From: CAZACZ01 sp964483695
Lineage (GTDB): Bacteria > Deinococcota > Deinococci > Deinococcales > Trueperaceae
Assembly (NCBI GenBank): GCA_964483695.1
Contig: CAZACZ010000018.1
Coordinates: 1-42,428, forward strand
DNA: 42,428 nt
Reading direction: 5' to 3'
The notes under the pieces were generated by a model, which was given only the letters and a program-made list of their open reading frames with translations, made no database searches and was not told the DNA's origin. Shown here piece by piece: positions 1-7,609 of the stretch. Positions within the stretch are counted from its first letter, which is position 1. Each line of letters begins with the position of its first letter. The position numbers and the translations under genes are program-made.

Positions 1-54
1 AATCGTCCCGATATTCACATGCGGCTTCGTACGCTGAAAAACACCCTTCGCCAT
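1..54 (-). CDS. tuf: Elongation factor Tu, N-terminal 18 codons (runs off window)
   Basis: Read on the minus strand from the ATG at 54, the codons give MAKGVFQRTKPHVNIGTI. This is the EF-Tu N-terminus just before the GHVDHGKT P-loop. EF-Tu carries aminoacyl-tRNA to the ribosome in a GTP-dependent way. An AAAGGA ribosome binding site lies about ten bases upstream (around 64-69). The gene sits directly downstream of the four-tRNA cluster, the same arrangement as thrU-tyrU-glyT-thrT-tufB in E. coli, so the tRNAs and tuf are probably cotranscribed. Only the first 18 codons are in the window. Confidence 0.93.
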   Translation of the reverse strand, partial: MAKGVFQRTKPHVNIGTI

Positions 55-177
55 GTCGTGGCATCCTTTCGTGCGCCTGCGCGCGTCGATCGAGGGGCGC
101 CTCGTCGCGGCAGCCGGACCGAGCCGTGGAGGCCAGGTTGGCGCCCACGGACCGATCCGGCGTGCCGGGAACGTCGT

Positions 178-252
<75 letters not shown>

Positions 253-274
253 CGGTTCCGGCCCTGGTGTTGCC

Positions 275-309
275 GCACCCTGCTGGGGTGCGCGCACCCT
301 CTCGGGTGC
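275..309 (-). repeat. Two tandem hairpins with the same stem in the tRNA spacer
   Basis: The spacer between tRNA-Gly and tRNA-Thr(GGT) holds two stem-loops with the same six-base arms (GCACCC/GGGTGC): 275-280 with 286-291, and 294-299 with 304-309. Loops are five and four bases. They may serve in processing of the tRNA precursor or act as spacer structure. No known element is recognised. Confidence 0.5.
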
Positions 310-350
310 ACCCTCGCCTGCGGCACGGCGCCTCGGCTCGGTGTCGCAAC

Positions 351-426
<76 letters not shown>

Positions 427-521
427 GCGCAGGGAACCGAGGTTCCCTCGGGCTTCGCGGCTGCGACCGCCCCGGCCGGGCCGAGCACGGACGGGTCCGT
501 GTCGACCGCGACCGCCGCGTC

Positions 522-607
522 TGGTGGGCAGGGCTGGATTCGAACCAGCGTAGGCATAAGCCAACGGATTTACAGTCCGTCCCCTTTAACCACTCGGGCA
601 CCTACCC
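522..607 (-). tRNA. tRNA-Tyr (anticodon GTA)
   Basis: An 86-nt class II tRNA with a long variable arm, acceptor GGGTAGG/CCTGCCC (one G-T pair) and anticodon GTA in the loop CTGTAAA. The discriminator A and an encoded CCA lie at 522-525. It belongs to the Thr-Tyr-Gly-Thr cluster upstream of tuf. Confidence 0.95.
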
Positions 608-636
608 GCGTCCGACGCCTTCGGCGAGCCGCAGCG

Positions 637-712
637 TGGAGCCACCCATCGGAATCGAACCGACAACCTTCCGATTACAAGTCGGATGCTCTACCGATTG
701 AGCTAGGGTGGC
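637..712 (-). tRNA. tRNA-Thr (anticodon TGT)
   Basis: A minus-strand cloverleaf with acceptor GCCACCC/GGGTGGC, anticodon loop CTTGTAA (anticodon TGT, reads ACA and other ACN) and encoded CCA at 637-639. It is the first gene of the tRNA-tuf transcript, starting about 20 nt after the predicted transcription start. Confidence 0.95.
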
Positions 713-738
713 AGCTTGAGCCACGGACCCGAATAGGT

Positions 739-767
739 AAGCTAGCATGCCCCGCAGAGTGTGTCAA
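739..767 (-). promoter_or_regulatory. Sigma-70 promoter of the tRNA-tuf operon
   Basis: On the minus strand there is a perfect -35 TTGACA (762-767), a 17-nt spacer and an extended -10 TGC-TAGCTT (hexamer 739-744). Transcription should start near 732, about 20 nt before tRNA-Thr(TGT). It is one of the two closest-to-consensus promoters in the window; the other drives the cobalamin riboswitch. Confidence 0.88.
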
Positions 768-940
768 CCGCCGTCCAGGACGGCAACGACGAGACTCCTA
801 GGCCGGCGCTGCCCGCCGCCTTCCGGGGGGCCGAAGCGAGCGCCGGCGACCGGAACCGAGGCCGGACGCAGCTCCGTCGTATCGCGGGACCTGCGTCCCG
901 CAACGTCCCTGCTACCATGGGGCCGTCTGGAGGCTCGCCC

Positions 941-1297
941 ATGAAAATCGGTTCGTTAGGACTCCCCGAGATCCTCATCCTCTTGGTGGTCGTGCTGCTC
1001 ATCTTCGGGCCGCGTCGCTTGCCCGAGATGGCGAAGGGGTTGGGGCAGTCGGTGCGCGAGTTCCGCAAGGGCCTGCGTGACATGCGCAAGGACCTCGACG
1101 ACGAGGGTGTTCAGAGCACCACCGCCAAGGGCCCGAGCGTCGCCGCTGCGACGGTGCAGCCGAGCGGCGCGTCGCCGGTCGGCCCGGCCGCACCCGCCGC
1201 CAGCGAAGCCGCCGCCAGCGGACCAGCCGCCAGCGGACCGGCCACCGAGGCGTCCGTCGGCGCCACCGAAGCGGCGCCGGCCGGCCGCGACGCCTGA
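941..1297 (+). CDS. tatA: Sec-independent translocase subunit TatA/E
   Basis: A 118-aa protein forming the pore component of the twin-arginine translocase, which exports folded proteins across the inner membrane. The N-terminus is a short transmembrane helix (about residues 4-21), the FGPRRLPEMAKGLG hinge typical of TatA, and an amphipathic helix. The C-terminal half is a low-complexity Ala/Ser/Pro tail. The ATG at 941 is chosen because GGAGG (929-933) precedes it and the helix begins at once; longer upstream frames have no Tat homology. tatC follows 31 nt downstream. No tatB is seen, so this looks like a minimal TatAC system. Confidence 0.93.
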   Translation: MKIGSLGLPEILILLVVVLLIFGPRRLPEMAKGLGQSVREFRKGLRDMRKDLDDEGVQSTTAKGPSVAAATVQPSGASPVGPAAPAASEAAASGPAASGPATEASVGATEAAPAGRDA

Positions 1298-1328
1298 GCT
1301 CCCCTCGATCTGACGCCATCGGTTCGCC

Positions 1329-2063
1329 ATGACCCTCATCGAGCACTTCGAGGAGCTGCGCAAGCGCATCTTCATCGCCTTCGCCGCCTGGATCGTGGCC
1401 TCGGGCGTGGCGTTCGCGTTCCGCTTCCAGATCCTGGCGTGGTTGCGCGAGCCGCTCCCGCCGTCCATGACGCTCAGCTTCTTCTCCGTCTTGGAGCCGT
1501 TCACGGTCTCCATGCAGATCGCCTCGTTCTTCGGCCTGGTGTTGTCGGCGCCTGTGCTGATCGGGCAGGTATGGGGGTTCGTGGCTCCCGGCCTGTACCC
1601 CGAGGAGCGCCGCTACGCCGTTCCCTTCATCCTGTTCGCGGCACTCGCGTTCGCGGCCGGCGTGGTGTTCGCCTACTACGCCGTCTTGCCCATCACCATC
1701 CCGATCCTGTTGGGCTTCCTCGGTGGCGAGGCGCAAGGCCTCCTGTCGATCGGCCGCTACATCTCCACGCTGCTCATGCTGATGGGCGTCTTCGGCTTGA
1801 TGTTCGAGATGCCCGTGCTCGGGTACCTGTTCGCCCGCATCGGCATCCTGCGCGCGGAGCCGCTGGTGCGCAACCGGCGCTGGGCGATCGTCATCGGCGT
1901 GGCAGCTGCGGCGCTGCTGACGCCCACCGGCGACCCGTTCAACCTCGCCCTGGTAGCGGTGCCCCTGGTCGTGCTGTACGAGATGACGGTCGTGGTGGTG
2001 CGCCTCTCCCAACGTAGGATGGCCCATGCACGAGAGAATCCAGAGCCTGAGGGCTCGCATTGA
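1329..2063 (+). CDS. tatC: Sec-independent translocase subunit TatC
   Basis: A 244-aa polytopic membrane protein and the receptor for twin-arginine signal peptides. It opens with the conserved MTLIEHFEELRKRI cytoplasmic segment, has about six hydrophobic helices, and contains the family's FVAPGLYPEERR loop and the FGLMFEMPVL segment. Length is normal for TatC. The last 38 nt overlap the start of the next gene in another frame, which suggests translational coupling. It partners with the TatA encoded just upstream. Confidence 0.95.
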   Translation: MTLIEHFEELRKRIFIAFAAWIVASGVAFAFRFQILAWLREPLPPSMTLSFFSVLEPFTVSMQIASFFGLVLSAPVLIGQVWGFVAPGLYPEERRYAVPFILFAALAFAAGVVFAYYAVLPITIPILLGFLGGEAQGLLSIGRYISTLLMLMGVFGLMFEMPVLGYLFARIGILRAEPLVRNRRWAIVIGVAAAALLTPTGDPFNLALVAVPLVVLYEMTVVVVRLSQRRMAHARENPEPEGSH

Positions 2064-3126
2064 CGACCTGAACCTCCGGCTGCTCGAGTTGTTGTCGGAG
2101 CGTGCCGGCGTGGCAAGCGAGATCGGTGCGCTGCAGACCAAGGCGGGCCAGTCGCAGTACGATCCGGTGCGCGAGCAGGCCATGCTCGACGCGTTGGTCG
2201 CGGCCAACCGCGGTCCGTTCGACGCCGCGACCGTCAAGAGCCTGTTCAAGCAGATCTTCCAGGCCAGCATGCAGCTGGGCGAGACCGAGGAGAAACGCCG
2301 CTACCTCACCTCGCGCGCGGCGCACCGCGAGGACACGGTGGTGATGGTCGGCGACGTCCCGATCGGTAGCCACCACTCGCCGGTGCTGGTGGCGGGGCCG
2401 TGCTCCATCGAGTCCGAGGCGCAGGTCGAGATGGTGGCGCGGCATGTCGCCTCCCAGGGCGTGCGGCTGTTCCGCGGCGGCGCCTACAAGCCCCGCACCG
2501 ACCCGTACAGCTTCCAAGGGTTGGGCGAGGAAGGGCTGCGCCTCGGGCGCGCGGCCTGCGACCACCACGGCCTCTTCTTCGTCAGCGAGATCATGAGCAC
2601 CGTCGACCTCCCCCTCTTCGAGGAGTACGTCGACATGATCCAGATCGGCGCGCGCAACATGCAGAACTTCAACCTGCTGCGGGTGGTCGGGCGGAGCCGC
2701 AAGCCGGTGCTGCTCAAGCGAGGGCTCTCCGCCACCATCGAGGAGTGGGTGATGGCGGCCGAGTACCTGCTGCACGAGGGGAACCCGAACGTGGTGCTGT
2801 GCGAGCGCGGCATCCGCACCTTCGAGCGCTACACGCGCAACACCTTGGACGTGTCCGCCGTCGCCCTCGCCAAGCTCGAGACCCACCTTCCCGTGCTCGT
2901 CGACGTCACCCACTCGGGCGGGCGCCGCGACTTGCTGGTGGCGCTCACCAAGGCTGGCCTGGCGGTCGGCGCGGACGGCATCATGGTGGAGGTGCATCCC
3001 AACCCGGCCGTCGCGCTCTCCGACCAGAAGCAGCAGATCGACTTCGATGCCTTCGACCGCTACCTCGAGGACACCGGCTACCACACCAAGCTCAGCGAGA
3101 AGCGCGTCGAGCTGTACAGCTTCTAG
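2026..3126 (+). CDS. aroF: Chorismate mutase / 3-deoxy-7-phosphoheptulonate synthase fusion
   Basis: A 366-aa bifunctional AroA(G)-type enzyme for the first step of the shikimate pathway (PEP + erythrose-4-phosphate to DAHP). Residues 1-90 form an AroQ-type chorismate mutase domain (RARIDDLNLRLLELLSERA), which in this family usually senses chorismate or prephenate for feedback control. Residues 110-366 form the KDO8P/DAHP synthase barrel, with AGPCSIES (C126 as metal ligand) and GGAYKPRTDPYSFQG. The ATG lies inside tatC with AGGA just upstream. The exact symbol is uncertain (aroF, aroG or aroA(G)). aroA for a later shikimate step is at 20954-22261. Confidence 0.92.
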   Translation: MHERIQSLRARIDDLNLRLLELLSERAGVASEIGALQTKAGQSQYDPVREQAMLDALVAANRGPFDAATVKSLFKQIFQASMQLGETEEKRRYLTSRAAHREDTVVMVGDVPIGSHHSPVLVAGPCSIESEAQVEMVARHVASQGVRLFRGGAYKPRTDPYSFQGLGEEGLRLGRAACDHHGLFFVSEIMSTVDLPLFEEYVDMIQIGARNMQNFNLLRVVGRSRKPVLLKRGLSATIEEWVMAAEYLLHEGNPNVVLCERGIRTFERYTRNTLDVSAVALAKLETHLPVLVDVTHSGGRRDLLVALTKAGLAVGADGIMVEVHPNPAVALSDQKQQIDFDAFDRYLEDTGYHTKLSEKRVELYSF

Positions 3127-3135
3127 GACGGTGCC

Positions 3136-4128
3136 ATGCCCGGATTGAGCGACCTCTTCAACCTCGTGTTCCGCGCCGTCGACGTGGCGCCCGCCTACGA
3201 AGCCGAGCGCTGCCTGGTGGTGACGCGAGGCGCCAACGCCTGCCGCGCGTGCCTCGACGCCTGCCCCCACGACGCCGTGAAGATCGGCCGTCGGGTGGAG
3301 ATCGACCCGGTGGACTGCACCGGTTGTGGGCTGTGCGTGCGGGCGTGCCCCTCGCAGGCGCTGGAGGCCAACCCGCGTTACGAACCGGGGGCGTCGCTGC
3401 GCTGCTCCCAGGTGCCCGGCGACGGGCAGAGCGTGCTGTGCTTGGCGCGGCTGGCGCCGACGGACGTGCTGCGGCTCGCGGGTCGCCACCCGGACGTGCT
3501 GCTGGCGCACGGTGACTGCGCTTCCTGCGCCATCGGCTCGGCGGCCGTGCCGGAGGCGGCGCGGCGAGTCGCCGCCGAAGCGCTGACGCTGGCGGCGGCG
3601 CGCGGCCGCCCGCTCGAGGTGCGGGTCGAACGCGCCGAGCGCTTCGACGGCGACCGCAGGCCCGACCGCGTCAGCCGACGCTCGTTGCTCACGGGAAGTC
3701 TGCGCGGCGCGCAGCGTGGCGCCAGCACCGCCCTCGAGCCGCTGGAACGCCTCCTTCCTACCCCACCCTCCGACGACGAGATGGGCGAGCTCCCGAAGGA
3801 GCTGGTGCGCCAGTACCACGTGCTCGAGCTCGCTGCGCTGCCGGCGGACGCCGCCGTGCCGTGGCGGCTGCCGCGCGTGGCCGACGGCTGCATCCTGTGC
3901 CCGGCATGCACCCGGGCGTGCCCCACCGATGCCTTCTCGCGCGACATGAACGCCGATCCGGCGGTGTTGCAGCTGGACCCCGAGCGTTGCGTCGGCTGCG
4001 ACGCCTGCGTCGATGCTTGCCCGGTGCACGTCATCACCATGGACGACGCGGTGACCTGGGGCGAGCTCTCCGGCGGCCGGCAAGACGCCTACCGGGCGCG
4101 CATCGCCGAGGGCTCCGAGCCCCGCTGA
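3136..4128 (+). CDS. Multi-cluster 4Fe-4S ferredoxin-like protein with an internal twin-arginine motif
   Basis: A 330-aa protein with four ferredoxin-type Cys sets: C26/36/39/43, C61/64/67/71, C252/255/258/262 and C285/288/291/295. A middle region carries four more cysteines (C90, C102, C128, C131) that could hold another centre. Between the two halves, at residues 180-186, is SRRSLLT, which resembles a Tat motif although it is internal. The partner and electron donor are unknown. It starts 9 nt after the DAHP synthase gene and is probably cotranscribed with it. The protein looks like a NapF/NapG-type electron-transfer subunit, but no reductase is nearby. Function is not assigned. Confidence 0.8.
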   Translation: MPGLSDLFNLVFRAVDVAPAYEAERCLVVTRGANACRACLDACPHDAVKIGRRVEIDPVDCTGCGLCVRACPSQALEANPRYEPGASLRCSQVPGDGQSVLCLARLAPTDVLRLAGRHPDVLLAHGDCASCAIGSAAVPEAARRVAAEALTLAAARGRPLEVRVERAERFDGDRRPDRVSRRSLLTGSLRGAQRGASTALEPLERLLPTPPSDDEMGELPKELVRQYHVLELAALPADAAVPWRLPRVADGCILCPACTRACPTDAFSRDMNADPAVLQLDPERCVGCDACVDACPVHVITMDDAVTWGELSGGRQDAYRARIAEGSEPR

Positions 4129-4146
4129 GGCCGTCGTAACGCGGCG

Positions 4147-4152
4147 TACACT
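4147..4152 (+). promoter_or_regulatory. Leaderless -10 element of the winged-helix-like gene
   Basis: TACACT lies only five bases before the ATG at 4158 and there is no Shine-Dalgarno sequence, so the transcript would start at or next to the start codon. No -35 match is seen at a normal spacing. Confidence 0.55.
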
Positions 4153-4157
4153 GGTGT

Positions 4158-4400
4158 ATGACGGTTGACGACTGGGTCTTCGAAGCGGTGGAATCGGCGG
4201 GAAGCAAAGGGGCGTCGGTCCGCGACGTGCAGCGCTTCATCGACGAGAGGCACTACGAGGAGTTGGCCATCGACACCCTCGAAGCGTCCATCGCCGCGCT
4301 GCTCGACACCCAGCGGATCACCTTCGACGGCCAGCGCTACCATCCGGCCAAGCGCAGGTCGAAGGAAGATGCCCTGAAGCAGCTGTTCGGGGACGGCTGA
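4158..4400 (+). CDS. Small winged-helix-like protein, function unknown
   Basis: An 80-aa protein, acidic at the N-terminus and basic near the C-terminus. The arrangement of helices (DDWVFEAVESAGSKGASVRDVQRFI ... LEASIAALLDTQRITFDGQRYHP) with a turn and a short strand pair reads like a compact winged helix-turn-helix. This is a fold guess and not a family match. It has its own probable leaderless promoter and precedes the acyl-CoA dehydrogenase by 30 nt. It could be a local regulator, but nothing in the sequence proves DNA binding. Confidence 0.65.
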   Translation: MTVDDWVFEAVESAGSKGASVRDVQRFIDERHYEELAIDTLEASIAALLDTQRITFDGQRYHPAKRRSKEDALKQLFGDG

Positions 4401-4430
4401 GCTGACGCCGACCCGGTCTGGAGGCGGTCG

Positions 4431-5618
4431 ATGACGAGCACGACGCCAGGCAGCGCTCTGTCGCTGCACGACTTCTACGACGTCGATGCGTTGTACACGC
4501 GCGAGGAGCGGATGATCCGCGACAGCGTGCGCGAGTACGTGCGCGGCGAGCTCCTGGAGCACGTCGGCGACTGGTGGCTCGAAGGGGTGTTCCCCGAGGA
4601 CCTGCCGCGTCGGTTCGGCGAGCTGGGGGCGCTGGGCGTGACCCTGCCCGAGCGCTACGGCGGTGCGGAGGCGTCGTACAGCGCGTACGGACTGATCTGC
4701 CGCGAGATCGAGTACGCCGACTCCGGACTCCGCTCGTTCGTCAGCGTCCAGTCGAGCCTGGTCATGTACCCCATCCATCGCTACGGCTCCGACGCACTCA
4801 AGAGCCGCTGGCTGCCTGCCCTGGCCAGTGGCGAGGCGGTCGGTTGCTTCGGCCTCACCGAGCCGGACGCAGGCTCCGACCCCGGGGCGATGCGCACGCG
4901 GGTGCGCAGGGTAGGCGACGACTACGTCATCACCGGTGTCAAGCGCTGGATCACCAGCGGCTCGCGCGCCCAGGTGGCGATCGTGTGGGCCAAGGAGGAA
5001 GCGAGCGGCAAGATCCTCGGGTTCGTGGTCGAGACCGACCGTCCGGGGTTCCAGGCGGTGGACATCAAGACCAAGGCGTCGATGCGCGCCTCCGTCACGT
5101 CGGAGCTCTACCTCGACGAGGTTGCGGTGCCGGCGGCCAACAAGCTCGACGTCGAGGGCCTGAAGGGGCCGCTGTCGTGCCTCAACCAGGCGCGCTTCGG
5201 CATCGCCTTCGGCGTGCTCGGCGCCGCCCAGGCGTGCTTCGACGAAGCGACCGCCTACGTTAGCGACCGCCCGGCGTTCGGCGAGCCGCTGGCCGCGAAG
5301 CAGTTGGTGCAGTCGCGCCTGTCGGACATGCTGAGCGAGATCACCAAGGGCACGTTGCTGGCGTACCGCTTGGGACGGCTGAAGGAAGAAGGCAAGGACC
5401 ACCCGTCGCGCGTGTCGCTCGCCAAGCGCGACACCTGCCGCGCGGCGCTGAACGTGGCCCGCTGGGCACGCGACATGCTCGGCGGGAACGGCATCACCAC
5501 CGAGTACGCCGCGATCCGGCACATGCTCAACCTCGAGACGGTGGCCACCTACGAGGGCACCGACACCGTGCACACGCTCATCCTCGGTAGGGAGATCACC
5601 GGCCACAACGCGTTCTGA
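4431..5618 (+). CDS. gcdH: Acyl-CoA dehydrogenase, probably glutaryl-CoA dehydrogenase
   Basis: A 395-aa FAD flavoprotein. GCFGLTEPDAGSDPG (about residues 138-152) is the acyl-CoA dehydrogenase signature, and E375 in TYEGTDTVHTLILGRE is the expected catalytic base. Two features favour glutaryl-CoA dehydrogenase, which makes crotonyl-CoA in lysine and tryptophan breakdown: the LRSFVSVQSSLV segment, where R101 matches the glutarate-binding arginine, and the C-terminal LILGREITGHNAF. The ATG follows GGAGG (4420-4424) at six nt. The stop codon lies inside the terminator hairpin. No other lysine-degradation genes are in the window. A general acyl-CoA dehydrogenase is the alternative. Confidence 0.85.
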   Translation: MTSTTPGSALSLHDFYDVDALYTREERMIRDSVREYVRGELLEHVGDWWLEGVFPEDLPRRFGELGALGVTLPERYGGAEASYSAYGLICREIEYADSGLRSFVSVQSSLVMYPIHRYGSDALKSRWLPALASGEAVGCFGLTEPDAGSDPGAMRTRVRRVGDDYVITGVKRWITSGSRAQVAIVWAKEEASGKILGFVVETDRPGFQAVDIKTKASMRASVTSELYLDEVAVPAANKLDVEGLKGPLSCLNQARFGIAFGVLGAAQACFDEATAYVSDRPAFGEPLAAKQLVQSRLSDMLSEITKGTLLAYRLGRLKEEGKDHPSRVSLAKRDTCRAALNVARWARDMLGGNGITTEYAAIRHMLNLETVATYEGTDTVHTLILGREITGHNAF

Positions 5619-5670
5619 CCGTGACCAAGCGCCCGGACCGTCTTGCCGGTCCGGGCGCTTGGTCACGGTC
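5617..5670. terminator. Perfect 23-bp hairpin, probable bidirectional terminator
   Basis: Arms 5617-5639 and 5648-5670 are perfect reverse complements, with an 8-base loop (5640-5647). It lies between convergent genes (the dehydrogenase on + and the secreted protein on -) and begins within the dehydrogenase stop codon. There is no T-tract, so termination would depend on the very strong stem alone, or the hairpin may protect 3' ends. Confidence 0.75.
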
Positions 5671-5702
5671 GTCGAATCGGCGGGGTCGGCCCCCGCCGGC
5701 GG

Positions 5703-6281
5703 TCACTCGGCGTGGATCAAGCGCATGGTGGTGCGCGAGCCCTCGTCGCCGTAGCTGCTGTAGCACGGGAACGGCAGGCCCTCGGCCAGGGCGAACTCCA
5801 TCTCGCTGCTGCCGTCGTCCGGCACGAAGCGCAAGACGACGCACTCGTGGCCGGCGATCTGCTCGCTCCGGTCCATGTAGATGCTGCCCATCCCGGCCAC
5901 GCGCACCGGCTCGCTGCGCACGTGGATGTCCTCGGAGCCGAGCATCATCGGCAGCAGGAAGATGGCGGGGCCGTAGAACGCCATCATCGGGCCGAACCCG
6001 AACGTCATCAGCGCGTCGCCGCCGAACATGGCGTCGGACAGCTCGTCTTGCGACACGCCGTCGTTGCGGACCGTCAACGTGCTGACGGTGTCGTAGGTGT
6101 CGCCGTTCTGCGTGACCTGGTAGTCGAGCGTGCTGACGGCTGGACCGTCTTCGCCCTCGACGCTGATCTCGAAGGTGTAGCGCTGGTTCCCTGCAGGGAA
6201 GGTGCTGGGATCCCAGGTGAACGCGGCAGCCCAGCTCGCGTAGAGCAGGCTGATGGCGAGGACGATGCGCAAGCGGTTCAT
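5703..6281 (-). CDS. Secreted protein of unknown function
   Basis: A 192-aa protein with a clear Sec signal peptide (MNRLRIVLAISLLYASWAAA, cleavage near residue 20). The rest looks beta-rich, with a short hydrophobic stretch (FGFGPMMAFYGPAIFLLPMML) near the middle and only two cysteines. I recognise no domain. The ATG at 6281 is supported by GGAGGG about 12 nt upstream, and a -10-like TAGGCT sits at 6320-6325 on the minus strand. It is the last gene of a minus-strand run and ends before the 23-bp hairpin. Confidence 0.75.
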   Translation of the reverse strand: MNRLRIVLAISLLYASWAAAFTWDPSTFPAGNQRYTFEISVEGEDGPAVSTLDYQVTQNGDTYDTVSTLTVRNDGVSQDELSDAMFGGDALMTFGFGPMMAFYGPAIFLLPMMLGSEDIHVRSEPVRVAGMGSIYMDRSEQIAGHECVVLRFVPDDGSSEMEFALAEGLPFPCYSSYGDEGSRTTMRLIHAE

Positions 6282-6379
6282 GGACGTCGGTCTCCCTCCG
6301 GGGGCGTGCTTCCGCCTGGAGCCTACCCCATCCAGCGCGACGAGGTCGTGAGCGACGCACTCGACACGCTCGGCAGCGC

Positions 6380-6697
6380 TCACGGCCCGAGCCACCACGC
6401 CAGCGCCAGCGCGGCGGCGAAGGCAGCTCCGCGCGCCACGTGGTTGCTCCACACCACCTTGCCGAGCACCAGACGCGCGTGCAGGAACGAGGCCAGGTAC
6501 GCGACCAGGGCGCCCGCCAGCAGCACCCACCAGGCGCCCGACGCGCGGTACCCGTAGGCGACGCCCGCGACTGTCAGCACCATCGCCGCCAACAGGAACA
6601 AGCGCGCCACCAACGGTCGGCGACGGCTCACCGCCCAGGCGCCGAAGGCGTTGACCGCGACGCCGCCGAAGGCGACGAGCATCACCAGCAGGTGCAC
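6380..6697 (-). CDS. Small integral membrane protein, function unknown
   Basis: A 105-aa protein made almost entirely of hydrophobic segments (three or four predicted helices), with a basic loop SRRRP after the first. The GTG at 6697 is used because it lies five nt after the stop of the upstream gene and opens directly into the first helix. Close spacing suggests an operon and a possible physical partnership with the HgdB/DUF2229-like protein. No family is recognised. Confidence 0.65.
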   Translation of the reverse strand: MHLLVMLVAFGGVAVNAFGAWAVSRRRPLVARLFLLAAMVLTVAGVAYGYRASGAWWVLLAGALVAYLASFLHARLVLGKVVWSNHVARGAAFAAALALAWWLGP

Positions 6698-6702
6698 GGG
6701 GT

Positions 6703-7566
6703 TCAGTCTACCGGCAGGTTCGTCAGCGTGTCGAGCAGAAGGTCCCCTTGGAGAACGTCCTGGACGACAACCACGTCGACCGGGCGGTGGGCGAGCCGCG
6801 CCACGCGGCGCTCGAGCCAGGCGTCGGCGCTCGACGAGGCGTCGACGACCAGCCGCACCTGCTCGACCCCGCCGCGGCGCCCGAAGTACCGCGCGGCCCC
6901 GAGCGCCTCGGCGTCGCTGTCCACCAACCGCGGCTCGACGCGCCGCCCCTCTTGCTCGAGCGTCGCCGGGTCGAGCTGGTGCTGCGATACCAGCAGTTCG
7001 TCGTCGCCGGCGAGGCGGGCCGCCAAGGCGTCGTTGAGCAGCCACGGCTGGCCCACCAGCCCCACGGTGCGCGTCTGACCCGGTCGGCGCGACCACCGCA
7101 CCGCTGCTTGGCGTGGCGGCCGTGCTTGCGCCCGCACCCGCGACCAGACGAGGCCCACCTGGGTCGCGTCGCGGACCAGGCTTTGCAGGACCGCCACCGC
7201 CCGCCCTTCGATGGCGTCGTCGAGCCTCGAGGGAACCGCGATGAGCGGCGGAAGGTGGGGCACGGCGGCGGCGAGCGACGCCGGGAAGTCGGCGATCCAC
7301 GGGTCCTGCGCTCCACCGCGCTCGACGTCGGTGGGGCGCACCAGCTCCGGCACCACGATGGCGTCGCAGTCGGCCATGGACGCGGCCTGTGCCGCCGCGA
7401 GGCGGAACGCCAGCTCCGGAACGGCGGCCACCGCTGGTGCCTCCACCTGCGCCCGCACCGCTGCCGGCGCCGGCAGGCACGGCTCGCCGCCCGCGGCCTC
7501 GGCGAGGGACCACCAGAACGCGCCGTAGCGACGCCAGAGGAGTTGCGTGACGAATCCGATGCGCAC
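6703..7566 (-). CDS. HgdB/DUF2229-like protein lacking Cys ligands (tentative)
   Basis: A 287-aa protein. The start (MRIGFVTQLLWRRYGAFWWSLAEAAG) and a later GLVGQPWLLNDALAARL segment resemble the two Rossmann-like halves of 2-hydroxyacyl-CoA dehydratase subunit / DUF2229 proteins, whose cysteines normally bind a 4Fe-4S cluster. Here only two cysteines are present and neither is in a ligand-like position, so a cluster is unlikely. The GTG at 7566 is eight nt after an extended -10 TGC-TAGACT, implying a leaderless or nearly leaderless mRNA. The family link is read by eye and is weak; function is unknown. Confidence 0.55.
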   Translation of the reverse strand: MRIGFVTQLLWRRYGAFWWSLAEAAGGEPCLPAPAAVRAQVEAPAVAAVPELAFRLAAAQAASMADCDAIVVPELVRPTDVERGGAQDPWIADFPASLAAAVPHLPPLIAVPSRLDDAIEGRAVAVLQSLVRDATQVGLVWSRVRAQARPPRQAAVRWSRRPGQTRTVGLVGQPWLLNDALAARLAGDDELLVSQHQLDPATLEQEGRRVEPRLVDSDAEALGAARYFGRRGGVEQVRLVVDASSSADAWLERRVARLAHRPVDVVVVQDVLQGDLLLDTLTNLPVD

Positions 7567-7574
7567 GGCTGGCG

Positions 7575-7583
7575 AGTCTAGCA
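7575..7583 (-). promoter_or_regulatory. Extended -10 of the HgdB-like gene
   Basis: Minus-strand TGC-TAGACT (hexamer 7575-7580) ends eight bases before the GTG start. No Shine-Dalgarno sequence lies between. It separates this gene from the helicase upstream. Confidence 0.6.
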
Positions 7584-7609
7584 CTCCGTTCCTGGCTCCG
7601 GCACCGGCC

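Noticed and set aside
884..901. A 7-bp hairpin before tatA
   Set aside because: Short, no conservation evidence, and upstream of the likely transcription start; too weak to list.
1939..4083. A 714-codon minus-strand frame
   Set aside because: It is antisense to the DAHP synthase and Fe-S genes, which have clear motifs. Its His/Gly/Val-rich translation looks like a shadow.
5643..6557. A 304-codon plus-strand frame over the secreted protein
   Set aside because: The minus-strand gene has a signal peptide and a ribosome binding site, and this frame has neither.
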